The translations under genes and the position numbers were made by a program. The notes below the pieces were generated by a model, which saw only the letters and a program-made list of their open reading frames with translations, was not told the origin of the DNA and searched no databases. Shown piece by piece: positions 24,416-33,466 of a DNA stretch of 64,000 bases. Positions within the stretch are counted from its first letter, which is position 1, and each line of letters starts with the position of its first letter. Source of the DNA: Bradyrhizobium sp. AZCC 2262 (GTDB taxonomy: Bacteria; Pseudomonadota; Alphaproteobacteria; Rhizobiales; Xanthobacteraceae); contig NZ_JAZHRT010000001.1 in the NCBI RefSeq assembly GCF_036924535.1, positions 1,178,001-1,242,000 on the forward strand, read 5' to 3'.

Positions 24416-25525
24416 CTATTTCTTGCTGTTGCCGTAGGCGTTCCCGTTGCCGTTAGCGCCATTGCCGTTTCCATTTCCGTCGCCGTAATGGTTACCATTG
24501 TTGCCATTGCCGTTCCCGCCGCCACCTGAGCCGCTGACGGCAGCGACCGTGCCGCTCACGCCGGATGCCGCCGCGCTGCCTGCTGCCGCGCCGGCGCCGC
24601 TGCCAGCAACGTTGCTACCGTTGTTGCTCTGGCTGTTATTCGCCATGACCGAGTTGGAATCGGATGAGGTCCAGATCGTGTCCTTGTTGGCTGCATTCCG
24701 CGCAGCCCCGTGCACCGCCGACTTGTCCCGGGCGAGCCCGTGCGTGACGCGGTGGACATTCAAGTGGACTTCACCGATCGATGACGAGATGCGGGTGACG
24801 CCATGCTTTGCGGGCTGCACGCTGGCATGCCGCAGCTGCTGGACACCCAGTCCATTCGTGGCGTGGCGGATCGCCGTAAAGCCTCCGCGCGGCACCGGAA
24901 CGCGCTCGACCGACGGCGCGCGCGGCCTGCCTTGCTCGATCGGGGCGAGGACGCCGGAGCCGCCCAGCGAGAGACCCGCCTTGCCGTTCGCGAACGCCGT
25001 CGCGTGTTGGCCCGCCATCACCTGAGCGATCTGGCCCGACTTGAAATCTGCGACTTCAACCTGACCGCGGACCACATCGACGGTGGTCTTCCCCGCGTTG
25101 ACGGTGACGCGGAATTGCGTGCCCTTCACCACGGCCGCGAGGTAGGGAGTCTCGACCTCGAAATGCTTGACGTTGCGCTTTTCAACGTCGAGCAGGATCG
25201 AGCCGGCCTGCTGCATGATCGTCGTCGACAGTCCTTCCTTTTTCTGGGCGGGGACGCCGACCACGGAATTCGGTGAAATCAGGATCGTTTCGTCGCCGCG
25301 CTTCAAGAGGACACGTCCGGTGCGGCCGGTGCGGACCGTATCGCCCGGCTTCAACGCGTCTTCCTGCTTCAACGATGCCTGCTGCACGCCGCTGCCGGTG
25401 AGCCATACCTCGCCCGAGGACTTGCTGACCGTCCAGTCGCCGCCATCAGCGGCGAAAGCGACGGAAGCCGTCGCCAGCATGAACACGGTCGCGAGTGCTC
25501 TTGAGACGTGAGGGATTGCACGCAT
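24416..25525 (-). CDS. FecR-domain periplasmic protein with Gly/Asn-rich tail
   Basis: 369 aa with a signal peptide (cleavage after AFAA). The FecR domain covers about residues 45-165 (LKPGDTVRTGRTGRVLLKRGDETILISPNS...FEVETPYLAAVVKGTQFRVTV). The C-terminus is low complexity, ending in runs of Gly and Asn such as GGGGNGNGNNGNHYG. Here there is no sigma factor or TonB receptor; instead the neighbour is a CHASE2 c-di-GMP protein. FecR-CHASE2 pairs probably sense the periplasm. It is divergent from the TpsB gene at 25658. Confidence 0.9.
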   Translation of the reverse strand: MRAIPHVSRALATVFMLATASVAFAADGGDWTVSKSSGEVWLTGSGVQQASLKQEDALKPGDTVRTGRTGRVLLKRGDETILISPNSVVGVPAQKKEGLSTTIMQQAGSILLDVEKRNVKHFEVETPYLAAVVKGTQFRVTVNAGKTTVDVVRGQVEVADFKSGQIAQVMAGQHATAFANGKAGLSLGGSGVLAPIEQGRPRAPSVERVPVPRGGFTAIRHATNGLGVQQLRHASVQPAKHGVTRISSSIGEVHLNVHRVTHGLARDKSAVHGAARNAANKDTIWTSSDSNSVMANNSQSNNGSNVAGSGAGAAAGSAAASGVSGTVAAVSGSGGGGNGNGNNGNHYGDGNGNGNGANGNGNAYGNSKK

Positions 25526-25657
25526 GAAAACTCTTTCCGATTGCCGCTTTGTCCCGAGGCTTACCGGAAATGTTTCAAGATTGAGTGAGGGCAGGAACGG
25601 TCTTCTGCGGTAACTGCGTTAACCATTCATTGACCATAAAATTCTATTAAAAATCAT

Positions 25658-27451
25658 ATGGCTAGGGGTCCCACCAGCGATTGGCGGCGTGCATCCGTAT
25701 ATCTACTGGAACGCGTTTCTGCATCTGTAGTCTGGCACCGCTTCCCGATGGTTGGCCTCGGCCTGTGGATCATCATCGCCTGTTTTCCGGCGCAGGCTCA
25801 GCAGGCGAACCAGCCCGGTTATGATCCGCGGCAAACCGAAAAACGTTTCGAAGACCAGCAATCGCCTCAGGGGCCAACCGCGCGGCCGCAGTTGCCGATG
25901 CCGCAATTCGCGCGTCCCAAAGAGCAGGGGGATTCAAAGCCGCTGTTCGTGCTGCGGCATGTCTCCATCACCGGTGCCGTCGCGATACCGCAGGAGCGGC
26001 TGGTTACGGCGTATCAACCCTATGTCGGGAAAAAGGTATCGCAGGCCGATCTTGCGGCGATCGCTGCTGCGGTCAGTGACGTCTATCGCGCCGCCGGCTT
26101 CCACCTCAGCCGGGCGATCGTTCCGCCACAGGACATCCAGCGCGGCCGGCTTCATATTCAAGTCATCGAAGGCAGCATCACGGAGCTCGCGCTGAAGGGA
26201 GAGGGCGCCGAACAATTCGGCGTCCGGCCGATGCTCGATGCCGTCTTGGCCGAACAGCCCTCGCGGCTTGCGACGCTCGAACGGCAGTTGCTGCTGATCA
26301 ACGGACGGCCCGGCGTACAGATCGAGGACACCGCGCTCGAGGAGATCGGCACTGCGAGCGGCGATTTTCGCCTGATCGTGTCGCTGAAAACCTGGCACGT
26401 TTTCACGTCGTTCGGCGTCGACAATCTGGGATCGTCGTCGGTCGGACCGTGGCAAAGCTACGGGACGGCGGCGTTCAACTCCTATCTCGCGCCCGGCGAT
26501 TCCCTGGTGTTGAACCTGTCGACCACGCCCGGTGATCCGCGCCAACTCGCGTTCGGCCGCCTGTCCTACGACGTGCCTGTCGGCACCGACGGCGCCCGTA
26601 TCGGCGCGTCGGGCTACTACAGCGAGGTCTGGCCCGGCGACTACCGCCATCTCTACAGCGACAACATCAAGACCGAGTCGTTCGAAATTCGCGGCAGCGT
26701 CGTGCCGCTGCAATCGCAAAAATCGAGCCTGGCGCTGACCGCGGCGGCCGGCTTCACCAATGCCACCGAAAACGATGTGTTCGGCCCGATCTACGCCGAC
26801 CATATCCGCACCGCGAGCCTGACGTCGGATTACCGGCTGCAGGACGGTTTCGGCGGCACCAATTATCTGACGGTGAATTATCGCCAGGGCCTCGACATTC
26901 TCGGCGCTTCGCACCGCGACGACGACTATCTGTCGCGCGACGGCGCGTCCGGCAAATTCTCCGCGCTGAATTTCTGGTTCACGCGTTACCAGACGCTGAC
27001 GGATGCATGGTCGCTCAAGCTGGCCGCGGCCGGCCAGACGGCGTCCGGGCCGCTCTTCATCTCGCAGCAATTCTATCTCGGCGGCATCGCGTTCGGCCGC
27101 GGCTATGGCAGCGCCGAGATCAGCGGCGATAATGGTCTGGCGGGCACGGTGGAGCTGCGCTTCGACCAGAAGACGAATCTTCGATATCTAAGTGGCTACC
27201 AGATCTACGGATTCGTCGACAGCGGGGTGGCCTGGAATGACGGCTACCGCCTGAGCGACGGCCTTTCGCTGACCTCGGCCGGCGGCGGCGTTCGCTTCTT
27301 CCTCGCCGACGGCCTGCAGGCCGACATCGGCGCCGCCGCGCCGCTCACCTATCGCGCGCCAGATAATCCCACCCGCGGCGCGCGGGTGCTGTTCTCGCTG
27401 ACGAGCGCGCTGAAGCTTTGTCCAATGCGGGCGACGACGCGCTGCCTGTAG
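25658..27451 (+). CDS. TpsB/ShlB-family outer-membrane transporter (two-partner secretion)
   Basis: 597 aa with a signal-like hydrophobic segment (MVGLGLWIIIACFPAQAQQ at about 31-48). A Pro/Gln-rich linker and a POTRA_2 domain follow at about residues 90-170 (LFVLRHVSITGAVAIPQERL...GRLHIQVIEGSITEL). A second POTRA-like part and a 16-strand barrel (ShlB domain) come next, with the VRFF-type motif GGGVRFFLADGLQADIGAA near the end. TpsB proteins export large TpsA adhesins or haemolysins. No TpsA gene is nearby. Start ATG 25658, divergent from FecR across 132 bp. Confidence 0.92.
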   Translation: MARGPTSDWRRASVYLLERVSASVVWHRFPMVGLGLWIIIACFPAQAQQANQPGYDPRQTEKRFEDQQSPQGPTARPQLPMPQFARPKEQGDSKPLFVLRHVSITGAVAIPQERLVTAYQPYVGKKVSQADLAAIAAAVSDVYRAAGFHLSRAIVPPQDIQRGRLHIQVIEGSITELALKGEGAEQFGVRPMLDAVLAEQPSRLATLERQLLLINGRPGVQIEDTALEEIGTASGDFRLIVSLKTWHVFTSFGVDNLGSSSVGPWQSYGTAAFNSYLAPGDSLVLNLSTTPGDPRQLAFGRLSYDVPVGTDGARIGASGYYSEVWPGDYRHLYSDNIKTESFEIRGSVVPLQSQKSSLALTAAAGFTNATENDVFGPIYADHIRTASLTSDYRLQDGFGGTNYLTVNYRQGLDILGASHRDDDYLSRDGASGKFSALNFWFTRYQTLTDAWSLKLAAAGQTASGPLFISQQFYLGGIAFGRGYGSAEISGDNGLAGTVELRFDQKTNLRYLSGYQIYGFVDSGVAWNDGYRLSDGLSLTSAGGGVRFFLADGLQADIGAAAPLTYRAPDNPTRGARVLFSLTSALKLCPMRATTRCL

Positions 27452-27454
27452 CCG

Positions 27455-27862
27455 CTAGACCGGCTCGTAGCTCTCGGCATTGCAGGTGTCCTCGGCTTCG
27501 ACCTTTTGGCGATCGGCGATCACGCCGCCGGAAATCTCGACACGATAGGTCTGCGTGCCCAGCGGTTTTCCGGTCACCGAAACCACTTCGGCCTTGACGC
27601 ATGCGCTCCAGCCCGGACCGCGCAGGTTTGGGTGCGGAACGGAAACGCGGACATTGGTCGGTTGCGAAGCCGCCGTGAACACCGAGTCCAGTTTCTCTTT
27701 CAGCATGCGCTTGACGTCGGGTGCCGGCTCGAGCGGGGGCGGCTCCGGCACCTTGGCGCGCATGAACTCGGGCAGTGGCGAGCGGACGTCGCCAAAGCCG
27801 CAACCCGCAAGCATCAGCGCCGCGCCCGCCATCAGCGCTATGTGAATCACGATCCGCCGCAT
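27455..27862 (-). CDS. Small lipoprotein
   Basis: 135 aa. The N-terminus MRRIVIHIALMAGAALMLAGCGFG is a lipoprotein signal with lipobox LAGC. The mature part has a Pro-rich start and a compact domain with VRVSVPHPNLRGPGWSACVKAEVVS and DTCNAESYEPV, giving two Cys that could pair. Family unknown; widespread in rhizobia by its look. It converges on the TpsB gene with only 3 bp between the stops. Confidence 0.82.
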   Translation of the reverse strand: MRRIVIHIALMAGAALMLAGCGFGDVRSPLPEFMRAKVPEPPPLEPAPDVKRMLKEKLDSVFTAASQPTNVRVSVPHPNLRGPGWSACVKAEVVSVTGKPLGTQTYRVEISGGVIADRQKVEAEDTCNAESYEPV

Positions 27863-28080
27863 CGGAGGTTGTTTTAACCCGGAGACGCCACTCCGGACAG
27901 AGTATTAGGCCCAGATAGCAATCCCGATACTGTGATTTGCATCACGTCGCAGAGCTTGGGTCTGCGACAAGATCGCCGTTGAATCGGGCCTTTGTCACGC
28001 CTCTCGTGGCGCCGCCGGCTTGAACCCTTTGGCTTCGGGCTGTGACCAATCCGTAGCCTGCATTGCCCGGAGGTCGCATC

Positions 28081-29520
28081 ATGTTCCGTCACACACTTTT
28101 CACATTGATGATTCCCGCTGCGGTTCTTCTGGGAGCGCATTCGGCATCCGCCGAAAACCGCCTCGCGCTGGTGATCGGCCAATCTGCGTATCGCTCGGTG
28201 CCGGCGCTGCCCAATCCGGCCAATGACGCCAGAGCGGTCACGCAATTGCTGACCGATTCCGGCTTCGAGGTCTCGACCGCGGCCGATCTTTCGCAAGGCC
28301 AGATGCGGGAGGCGGTCAGCGACTTCGCGGGCAAGGTTGCGGCCAAGGGCGCCGACACCGTTGCCCTGGTGTTTTACGCCGGTCATGGGCTGCAGATCGA
28401 CGGCGAGAATTTTCTGGTTCCGATCGACATCGATCCGAAGCGCGAAGCCGACATTCCGATCCAGGCGGTGCGCCTCAACGACATCCTGAACACGCTGACG
28501 TCGGTGCCAAGCAAGATGCGGATCCTGATGCTCGATGCCTGCCGCAACAATCCGTTTCCGGAACTCAAGACCGCCGGCAGCGGGCTTGCCATCGTCGATG
28601 CCAAGGTCGGCGCTCCCGGCACCTTCCTGTCGTTCTCGACGTCGCCGGGCGCGGTCGCGGAAGACGGCTCCGGCTCCAACAGCCCGTATACCAACGCACT
28701 GCTGGCGGCCGGCAAGGAGCAGAACATTCCGATCGAGGAGACCTTCAAGCGGGTGCGGCTTGCGGTGAACAAGGTCACCGACGGGCGGCAGACCCCGTGG
28801 GACAGCTCCTCGCTGACCGAGGATTTCCGCTTTTCCGGCACGTCGGTCGCAGGATCGAAGCCTGCGGCGACTCCGAAGAAGTCGGTCGCCGAGTGGACCC
28901 GCGATCTCAAGGGCAAGCCGGTCGAGGCGGCGAATGAGCTGATCGTGGCCGACGGCACCGACGAGGCGTATGAGGCCTTTGCCGGCCTCTTCCCGCAGAC
29001 GGCGCTCGGGCGGCTGGCGCGCGACTGGCTGGTTCGGCACCGGCGCATGGTGGCGTGGAACGACGCCGTGCTGATCAATACCGCGTCCGGATATCGCTCG
29101 TTCCTGGAGAAATTCCCGGATAGCGATCTTTCCGCGACCGCGCGCAAGCTTGAACTGCGGCTGCGCAACCGTCCCGAGTTCACGCCCGCCGTCGCCGCCG
29201 CCAACGCCGCCCTGCCGCAAAACGTTGCGCTGGCCGGGCCGACCTGTCCCTGCAACGTGCAGCCGCCGCAACAGCAGCCGCAGCCACTTAAGGTCAATGC
29301 CCCGGTCCGGCGTGTCGAGCCGGATCCGCCGAAGAAGCGGGTCGATCGCAAGCGGCCGCGCCGGCCCGATCCGGATGACGATGTTGTCGTCGTCCGACGG
29401 GTGCCCCCGCGCGATGTGTACGAGCCACCGCCGCCGCCGGTCAGCATCGGCATCGGCATCGGTCTCGGCGGATTTGGCGGCGGCCGTGGCGGCAACTATG
29501 TTGGCCGGGGTAGATACTGA
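28081..29520 (+). CDS. Caspase-family (peptidase C14-like) secreted protein
   Basis: 479 aa from ATG 28081, behind GGAGG. A signal peptide ends near ASAEN. The caspase p20 domain covers about 26-240 with the catalytic dyad visible: H102 in VFYAGHGLQ and C154 in LMLDACRNNP. The C-terminal half includes a helical segment and a long Pro/Arg-rich tail (KKRVDRKRPRRPDPDDDVVVV) ending in Gly-rich GIGIGLGGFGGGRGGNYVGRG. Bacterial orthocaspases of this kind cleave after basic residues. Export suggests an envelope or extracellular role; the targets are unknown. Confidence 0.9.
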   Translation: MFRHTLFTLMIPAAVLLGAHSASAENRLALVIGQSAYRSVPALPNPANDARAVTQLLTDSGFEVSTAADLSQGQMREAVSDFAGKVAAKGADTVALVFYAGHGLQIDGENFLVPIDIDPKREADIPIQAVRLNDILNTLTSVPSKMRILMLDACRNNPFPELKTAGSGLAIVDAKVGAPGTFLSFSTSPGAVAEDGSGSNSPYTNALLAAGKEQNIPIEETFKRVRLAVNKVTDGRQTPWDSSSLTEDFRFSGTSVAGSKPAATPKKSVAEWTRDLKGKPVEAANELIVADGTDEAYEAFAGLFPQTALGRLARDWLVRHRRMVAWNDAVLINTASGYRSFLEKFPDSDLSATARKLELRLRNRPEFTPAVAAANAALPQNVALAGPTCPCNVQPPQQQPQPLKVNAPVRRVEPDPPKKRVDRKRPRRPDPDDDVVVVRRVPPRDVYEPPPPPVSIGIGIGLGGFGGGRGGNYVGRGRY

Positions 29521-29541
29521 CGTGGCAATAGGGTAATCGAT

Positions 29542-29569
29542 CCCGCAAGCGTTGTGTTGCGCTTGCGGG
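29542..29569 (+). promoter_or_regulatory. Stem-loop directly before the PQQ dehydrogenase start
   Basis: CCCGCAAGCG-N8-CGCTTGCGGG, a 10-bp perfect stem with an 8-nt loop, ending 6 nt before ATG 29576. The right arm overlaps the G-rich ribosome site. It could terminate upstream transcription weakly (no T-run) or control translation of the dehydrogenase. Confidence 0.6.
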
Positions 29570-29575
29570 GGCAGG

Positions 29576-31612
29576 ATGCGAAATCCGGTTCGTCTGTTCA
29601 CTTTCATCGTTGCCATCTTCTGCGCCGGCATCGCGTTTCCGGCTTCCGCCTGGGAGCATTGGGGCGGCGATCGCGGCGGATCGCGGTTTTCGCGGCTCAA
29701 CCAGATCACCCCCGAGAATGTCGGCAATCTCGTCCGCGCCTGGGAGTTTCGCACCGGCGATCTCGATCGCCGCGCGCCCGAGGTGATGAAGCGGACCAAG
29801 TTTCAGGCGACGCCACTGCTGGTCGAAGACAGCCTGATCTTCTGCTCGCCGTTCAACGAAGTCATTGCGCTCGATCCCGGCAGCGGCGCGCAGAAATGGC
29901 GGTACGATCCGAAGATCTCGACCAGCCAGCGCCCGGCCAACCGCTACAATTGCCGCGGCGTGGCCTATTGGGTCGACGAAAAGGCCGCCGGGACCGCCGG
30001 CTGCCGCGCGCGAATCTTCATGGGCACCAACGACGCGCGGGTGATCGCGCTCGACGCGAGGTCCGGCATTCCCTGCGCCGATTTTGGCACCAATGGCCAG
30101 ATCAGGATCGAGACCGGGATGCCGCTGGAATGGCCAGGCGAATTCCAGATCACGTCGGCCCCGGTCATTGCCCGCGACACCCTCGTCGTCGGTTCTGCGA
30201 TCGCGGACAACCGCCGCGTCGATGCGCCGTCCGGCGCGGTGCGCGCCTTCGATGTGCGAACCGGGCGTTCGCGCTGGAGTTTCGATCCGCTGGTGCATAG
30301 CGGCGTCGAGGCCGGCCATGCCAATGTCTGGGCGCCGATGTCGGTGGACGAGGGGCGCGGCCTGGTGTTTTTGCCGACGTCCTCGCCGAGCCCGGACTTC
30401 TGGGGCGGCAAGCGGCCCGGCAACAACGACTACGCCAATTCGGTCGTGGCGCTGCGTGCCGAGACCGGCGAGCGGGTCTGGTCGTATCAGACCGTGCATC
30501 ACGATGTCTGGGATTACGATTTACCGGCGCAGCCGACATTGGCGCGCATCGATACCGGGGAAGGCCCGCGCGATGTCGTGATCCAGCCGACCAAGCAGGG
30601 ATTTGTGTTCGTGCTCGACCGCGATACCGGCAAGCCGGTATGGCCGGTGGAGGAACGGGCCGTGCCGCAAGGCGGCGCCGAAGGCGAGCAGCTCTCGCCG
30701 ACGCAGCCGTTTCCGACCCACGTGCCGCCGCTGCTGCAGCAGCAGATTTCGGCCGACGATGTGTTCGGCCTGATCCCGTTCTGGGAGCGCGGTGCCTGCC
30801 GCGCGCAGGTCGCGGCGGCGCGCAACGAGGGCCTCTACACGCCGCCATCGACGCAAGGCACCGTGGTGTTTCCGATGACCGGCGGCGGCGTGAACTGGGG
30901 CGGCGCCGCCTTCGATCCCGTCAACCAGATCCTCTATGCCAACACCTCGCGGGCGATTCACATCATCAAGCTGCTTCCGCGCGCCGCCGTGGCCGATGGG
31001 TTCAAACCGCCGCCCGGACACGATTTCGGACGGCAGCAGGGCGCGCCGTTTGCGATGACGCGCGCGGTCGCGATATCGCCTCTGGGCCTGTTGTGCAACA
31101 CCCCGCCCTGGGGCGAGATGGTCGCGGTCGATCTGAAGGCCGGCAAGATTCTCTGGCGCTCGCGCGTGGGCACTACGGAAGACCGCGCGCCGCTCGGCAT
31201 CGCCTTTCATTGGGGAACGCCGCTCGTCAATGGCGTCGCGATCACCGCCGGCGGTCTCGCCTTCACCGGCGCGACGGATGCTTATCTGCGCGCCTTCGAC
31301 GCGCGATCGGGGCAGGAGCTGTGGCAGGGCCGGCTGCCGGTGCCGGGCGTCGCCAATCCCATGACCTATCTGTGGAAGGGCGAGCAATATGTCGCGATCG
31401 GCGCCGGCGGTCATTCGGAGGTGGGCACGACCATCGGCGACAGCGTGGTGGCGTTCCGCCTGGCGCGGCCGGGCGAGGCGCCCTCGCTGTGGTCGCGCAC
31501 CATCGACCGGCCCGGCGGGCGATTCATGAGCGGTGCGATCGCGGCTGGGTTCACGGTGCTGCTGATGGCGCTGTTGGTCTGGCGCTGGCGGCGGAGCAGG
31601 GTGGGGGCGTAG
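29576..31612 (+). CDS. PQQ-dependent dehydrogenase with C-terminal membrane anchor
   Basis: 678 aa from ATG 29576. A signal peptide (LFTFIVAIFCAGIAFPASA) leads to a quinoprotein beta-propeller that begins WEHWGGDRGGSRFSRLNQIT and contains HANVWAPMSVDEGRGLVF and HHDVWDYDLPAQPTL, typical of membrane glucose/quinate-type PQQ dehydrogenases. Instead of the N-terminal multi-helix domain of those enzymes it has one C-terminal helix (AIAAGFTVLLMALLVWRW). It would oxidise a sugar or alcohol in the periplasm and feed electrons to quinone. Substrate unknown. It follows the caspase-like gene by 55 bp. Confidence 0.92.
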   Translation: MRNPVRLFTFIVAIFCAGIAFPASAWEHWGGDRGGSRFSRLNQITPENVGNLVRAWEFRTGDLDRRAPEVMKRTKFQATPLLVEDSLIFCSPFNEVIALDPGSGAQKWRYDPKISTSQRPANRYNCRGVAYWVDEKAAGTAGCRARIFMGTNDARVIALDARSGIPCADFGTNGQIRIETGMPLEWPGEFQITSAPVIARDTLVVGSAIADNRRVDAPSGAVRAFDVRTGRSRWSFDPLVHSGVEAGHANVWAPMSVDEGRGLVFLPTSSPSPDFWGGKRPGNNDYANSVVALRAETGERVWSYQTVHHDVWDYDLPAQPTLARIDTGEGPRDVVIQPTKQGFVFVLDRDTGKPVWPVEERAVPQGGAEGEQLSPTQPFPTHVPPLLQQQISADDVFGLIPFWERGACRAQVAAARNEGLYTPPSTQGTVVFPMTGGGVNWGGAAFDPVNQILYANTSRAIHIIKLLPRAAVADGFKPPPGHDFGRQQGAPFAMTRAVAISPLGLLCNTPPWGEMVAVDLKAGKILWRSRVGTTEDRAPLGIAFHWGTPLVNGVAITAGGLAFTGATDAYLRAFDARSGQELWQGRLPVPGVANPMTYLWKGEQYVAIGAGGHSEVGTTIGDSVVAFRLARPGEAPSLWSRTIDRPGGRFMSGAIAAGFTVLLMALLVWRWRRSRVGA

Positions 31613-31633
31613 GTTCCCGCAACAACCATTCCA

Positions 31634-31761
31634 TCGTCGTCCCTGCGAACGCAGGGACCCATACTCCGCGGCAATTATTGCTGGAAAAGACAAGATAACT
31701 GCGACCATACCAAAACAATTTCGGCCGATGGCTATGGGTCCCTGCGTTCGCAGGGACGACG
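31634..31761. repeat. Palindromic element with long terminal arms
   Basis: Starts cgtcgtccctgcgaacgc and ends with its exact inverse (gcgttcgcagggacgacg), with the arms extending through gggacccat/atgggtccc. The arms flank about 70 bp. This structure is a well-known dispersed intergenic element type in Bradyrhizobium and could fold into a long hairpin after the dehydrogenase gene. Confidence 0.8.
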
Positions 31762-32446
31762 GAAGAGTTTTTGGATTCAATTCTCAAAACCGAATACACA
31801 TCCGCGATCTCGCGGCGCTGATCGCCCGAGGTTTGCATCTTTCGTTGGCCCTCCCGAAAGTCAGAGGGCGCAGGGAAGACCGGGTGCTTGCTGCACCCGC
31901 GGTCTCGCGTGCTATTTGCGCAAACAAAAGTGCACACGAGCATACAGGGCAGCGGGAGCATTCCGGCCTTCCCTGCGCAATGGCTTTACGGCTTACTTCG
32001 TGCTCTTCCCGGAGAACGGCTCTTTTGCCTCCGTCGCCCGCGCTTCTTATCGCAAGCTTAACGCCAGCACCGCGGCGCCCGAACCACACGACTTCGCCGT
32101 ACGCTTCCGGCGCGTACGTCTATCGCGCCATTCGCGTCCATCGCATCCCACCGCGCGTTCGTGACGTTCGCGAGCGCCCCTCCTTCGGGTGAGACGGGCG
32201 GAGTTATGGGACTGATTTGGGTGAGAACGAAAGCGGAATATTTTTGATTCCTGGGCTTGACACGATTTCGGAAAATCCGAATTGATTTGCCGACGATCAT
32301 TGCGAGCCAACGGGTCGCGCAAAATGCGAGTGGGGGCGGCGGCTTGTGGCAAAAGCGTGCAACCCGCTTGAGTCCCTTGTGCGCACGAAAGCGGAACTCG
32401 GTATCGGAGCGAAGCGGACATCGCCGAAGATTTATGAATACGTACC
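31762..32446. repeat. Non-coding region, probable Bradyrhizobium dispersed repeat
   Basis: About 680 bp with no gene. The stretch from roughly 31860 to 32180 (gggtgcttgctgcacccgcggtctcg ... cgcatcccaccgcgcgttcgtgacg) resembles a multi-copy non-coding element I know from Bradyrhizobium genomes. Open frames here lack ribosome sites and family features. Whether it is transcribed cannot be seen. Confidence 0.5.
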
Positions 32447-33412
32447 CTAGTTATTACCAGCCGTGATTCCCCGCTCCCGGATGATTGCGCCGAACCGTTT
32501 GGAATCCTCGCGGGCTCTTTCTCCGAATTCATCGGGGGACATTGCCGCAGGGATATTGCCGACGACCATGATGCGTTCTTTCAACGCAACAGTCGCGAGC
32601 GCCCGATTGATCTCCGTATTCAAGCGCGCAACAATGTCGCGTGGGGTGCCGGCAGGCGCGTAGACACCAAAAATGGCGTCCGCATCAAAACCGGCAAGAC
32701 CGAGCTCCGCGAGCGTCGGCACGTCGGGAAGTTGAGGCGAGCGCTGCGCACTGCCGATCGCAATGGCCCGCAGCTTGCCGGCTTTGACATGCTCGATGGC
32801 GATGCCGGGGTCGAACAGGAAGTCGAGTTGCCCTGCCAGCAGGTCGTTGAGCGCTGGTGCTGCGCCACGATAGGGCACATGCACAGCATCCGTGCCGGTC
32901 ATCTTCTTGAGCAACTCTGCCGCAAGATGCGGTGAACTGCCGATTCCGGGCGATCCGAAATTGCGCTTTCCCGGGTTGGCCCTGAGGTCGGCGATAAACG
33001 CCTTGAAATCCTGCACCGGATTTTCTGCCCGAACGACGAGATAAAACGGGACGCGCGCGACGGAAGCGACGGGAATGAGGTCTTTTGCCGGGTCGAACGG
33101 CATGCTGGCATACAGATGCGGATTGATCGCTACCATCGAGCCTGACGACATCAGCAAGCTGTAACCATCCGGGGCGGACCGGGCCACGGCCTCGCCGCCG
33201 AGATTTCCGTTTGCACCGCCCTTGTTCTCGATCACGACCGGTTGACCCAAGGTTTCACCGAGGGACTGACCTATCAGGCGCGCCAGCAGATCGGCGGCCC
33301 CTCCCGGCGGAAAGTTGACGACGAGGCGGATGGGATGAGTGGGCCAAGTCTGCGCCAGCGATGTAGATATCATGCCCGCAGCGAAAGCGAGCGCAATCAC
33401 AATGGCCCTCAT
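32447..33412 (-). CDS. Bug/TctC-family tripartite tricarboxylate transporter binding protein
   Basis: 321 aa with a signal peptide (cleavage near TSLAQT). It has the Bug-family hallmarks: WPTHPIRLVVNFPPGGAADLLARLIGQSL at the mature N-terminus, VVIENKGGANGNLGGEAVA, and PYRGAAPALNDLLAGQLDFLFD. These proteins bind carboxylates or aromatic acids in the periplasm. No TctAB permease genes are adjacent. It lies 54 bp downstream of the flavin monooxygenase gene on the same strand, so the two form a unit, probably for uptake and oxidation of one compound. Confidence 0.92.
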   Translation of the reverse strand: MRAIVIALAFAAGMISTSLAQTWPTHPIRLVVNFPPGGAADLLARLIGQSLGETLGQPVVIENKGGANGNLGGEAVARSAPDGYSLLMSSGSMVAINPHLYASMPFDPAKDLIPVASVARVPFYLVVRAENPVQDFKAFIADLRANPGKRNFGSPGIGSSPHLAAELLKKMTGTDAVHVPYRGAAPALNDLLAGQLDFLFDPGIAIEHVKAGKLRAIAIGSAQRSPQLPDVPTLAELGLAGFDADAIFGVYAPAGTPRDIVARLNTEINRALATVALKERIMVVGNIPAAMSPDEFGERAREDSKRFGAIIRERGITAGNN

Positions 33413-33466
33413 GTCTTTCTCCCTGGATTGTCTCAGCCGATAGATGACCGCCTGATACGGCCGGGC

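Noticed and set aside
29542..29569. Calling the hairpin a Rho-independent terminator of the caspase gene
   Set aside because: There is no T-run after the stem and it overlaps the next ribosome site.
27874..29799. 641-aa minus-strand frame
   Set aside because: Antisense to the caspase-like gene; rich in Arg/Gly/His with no domain.
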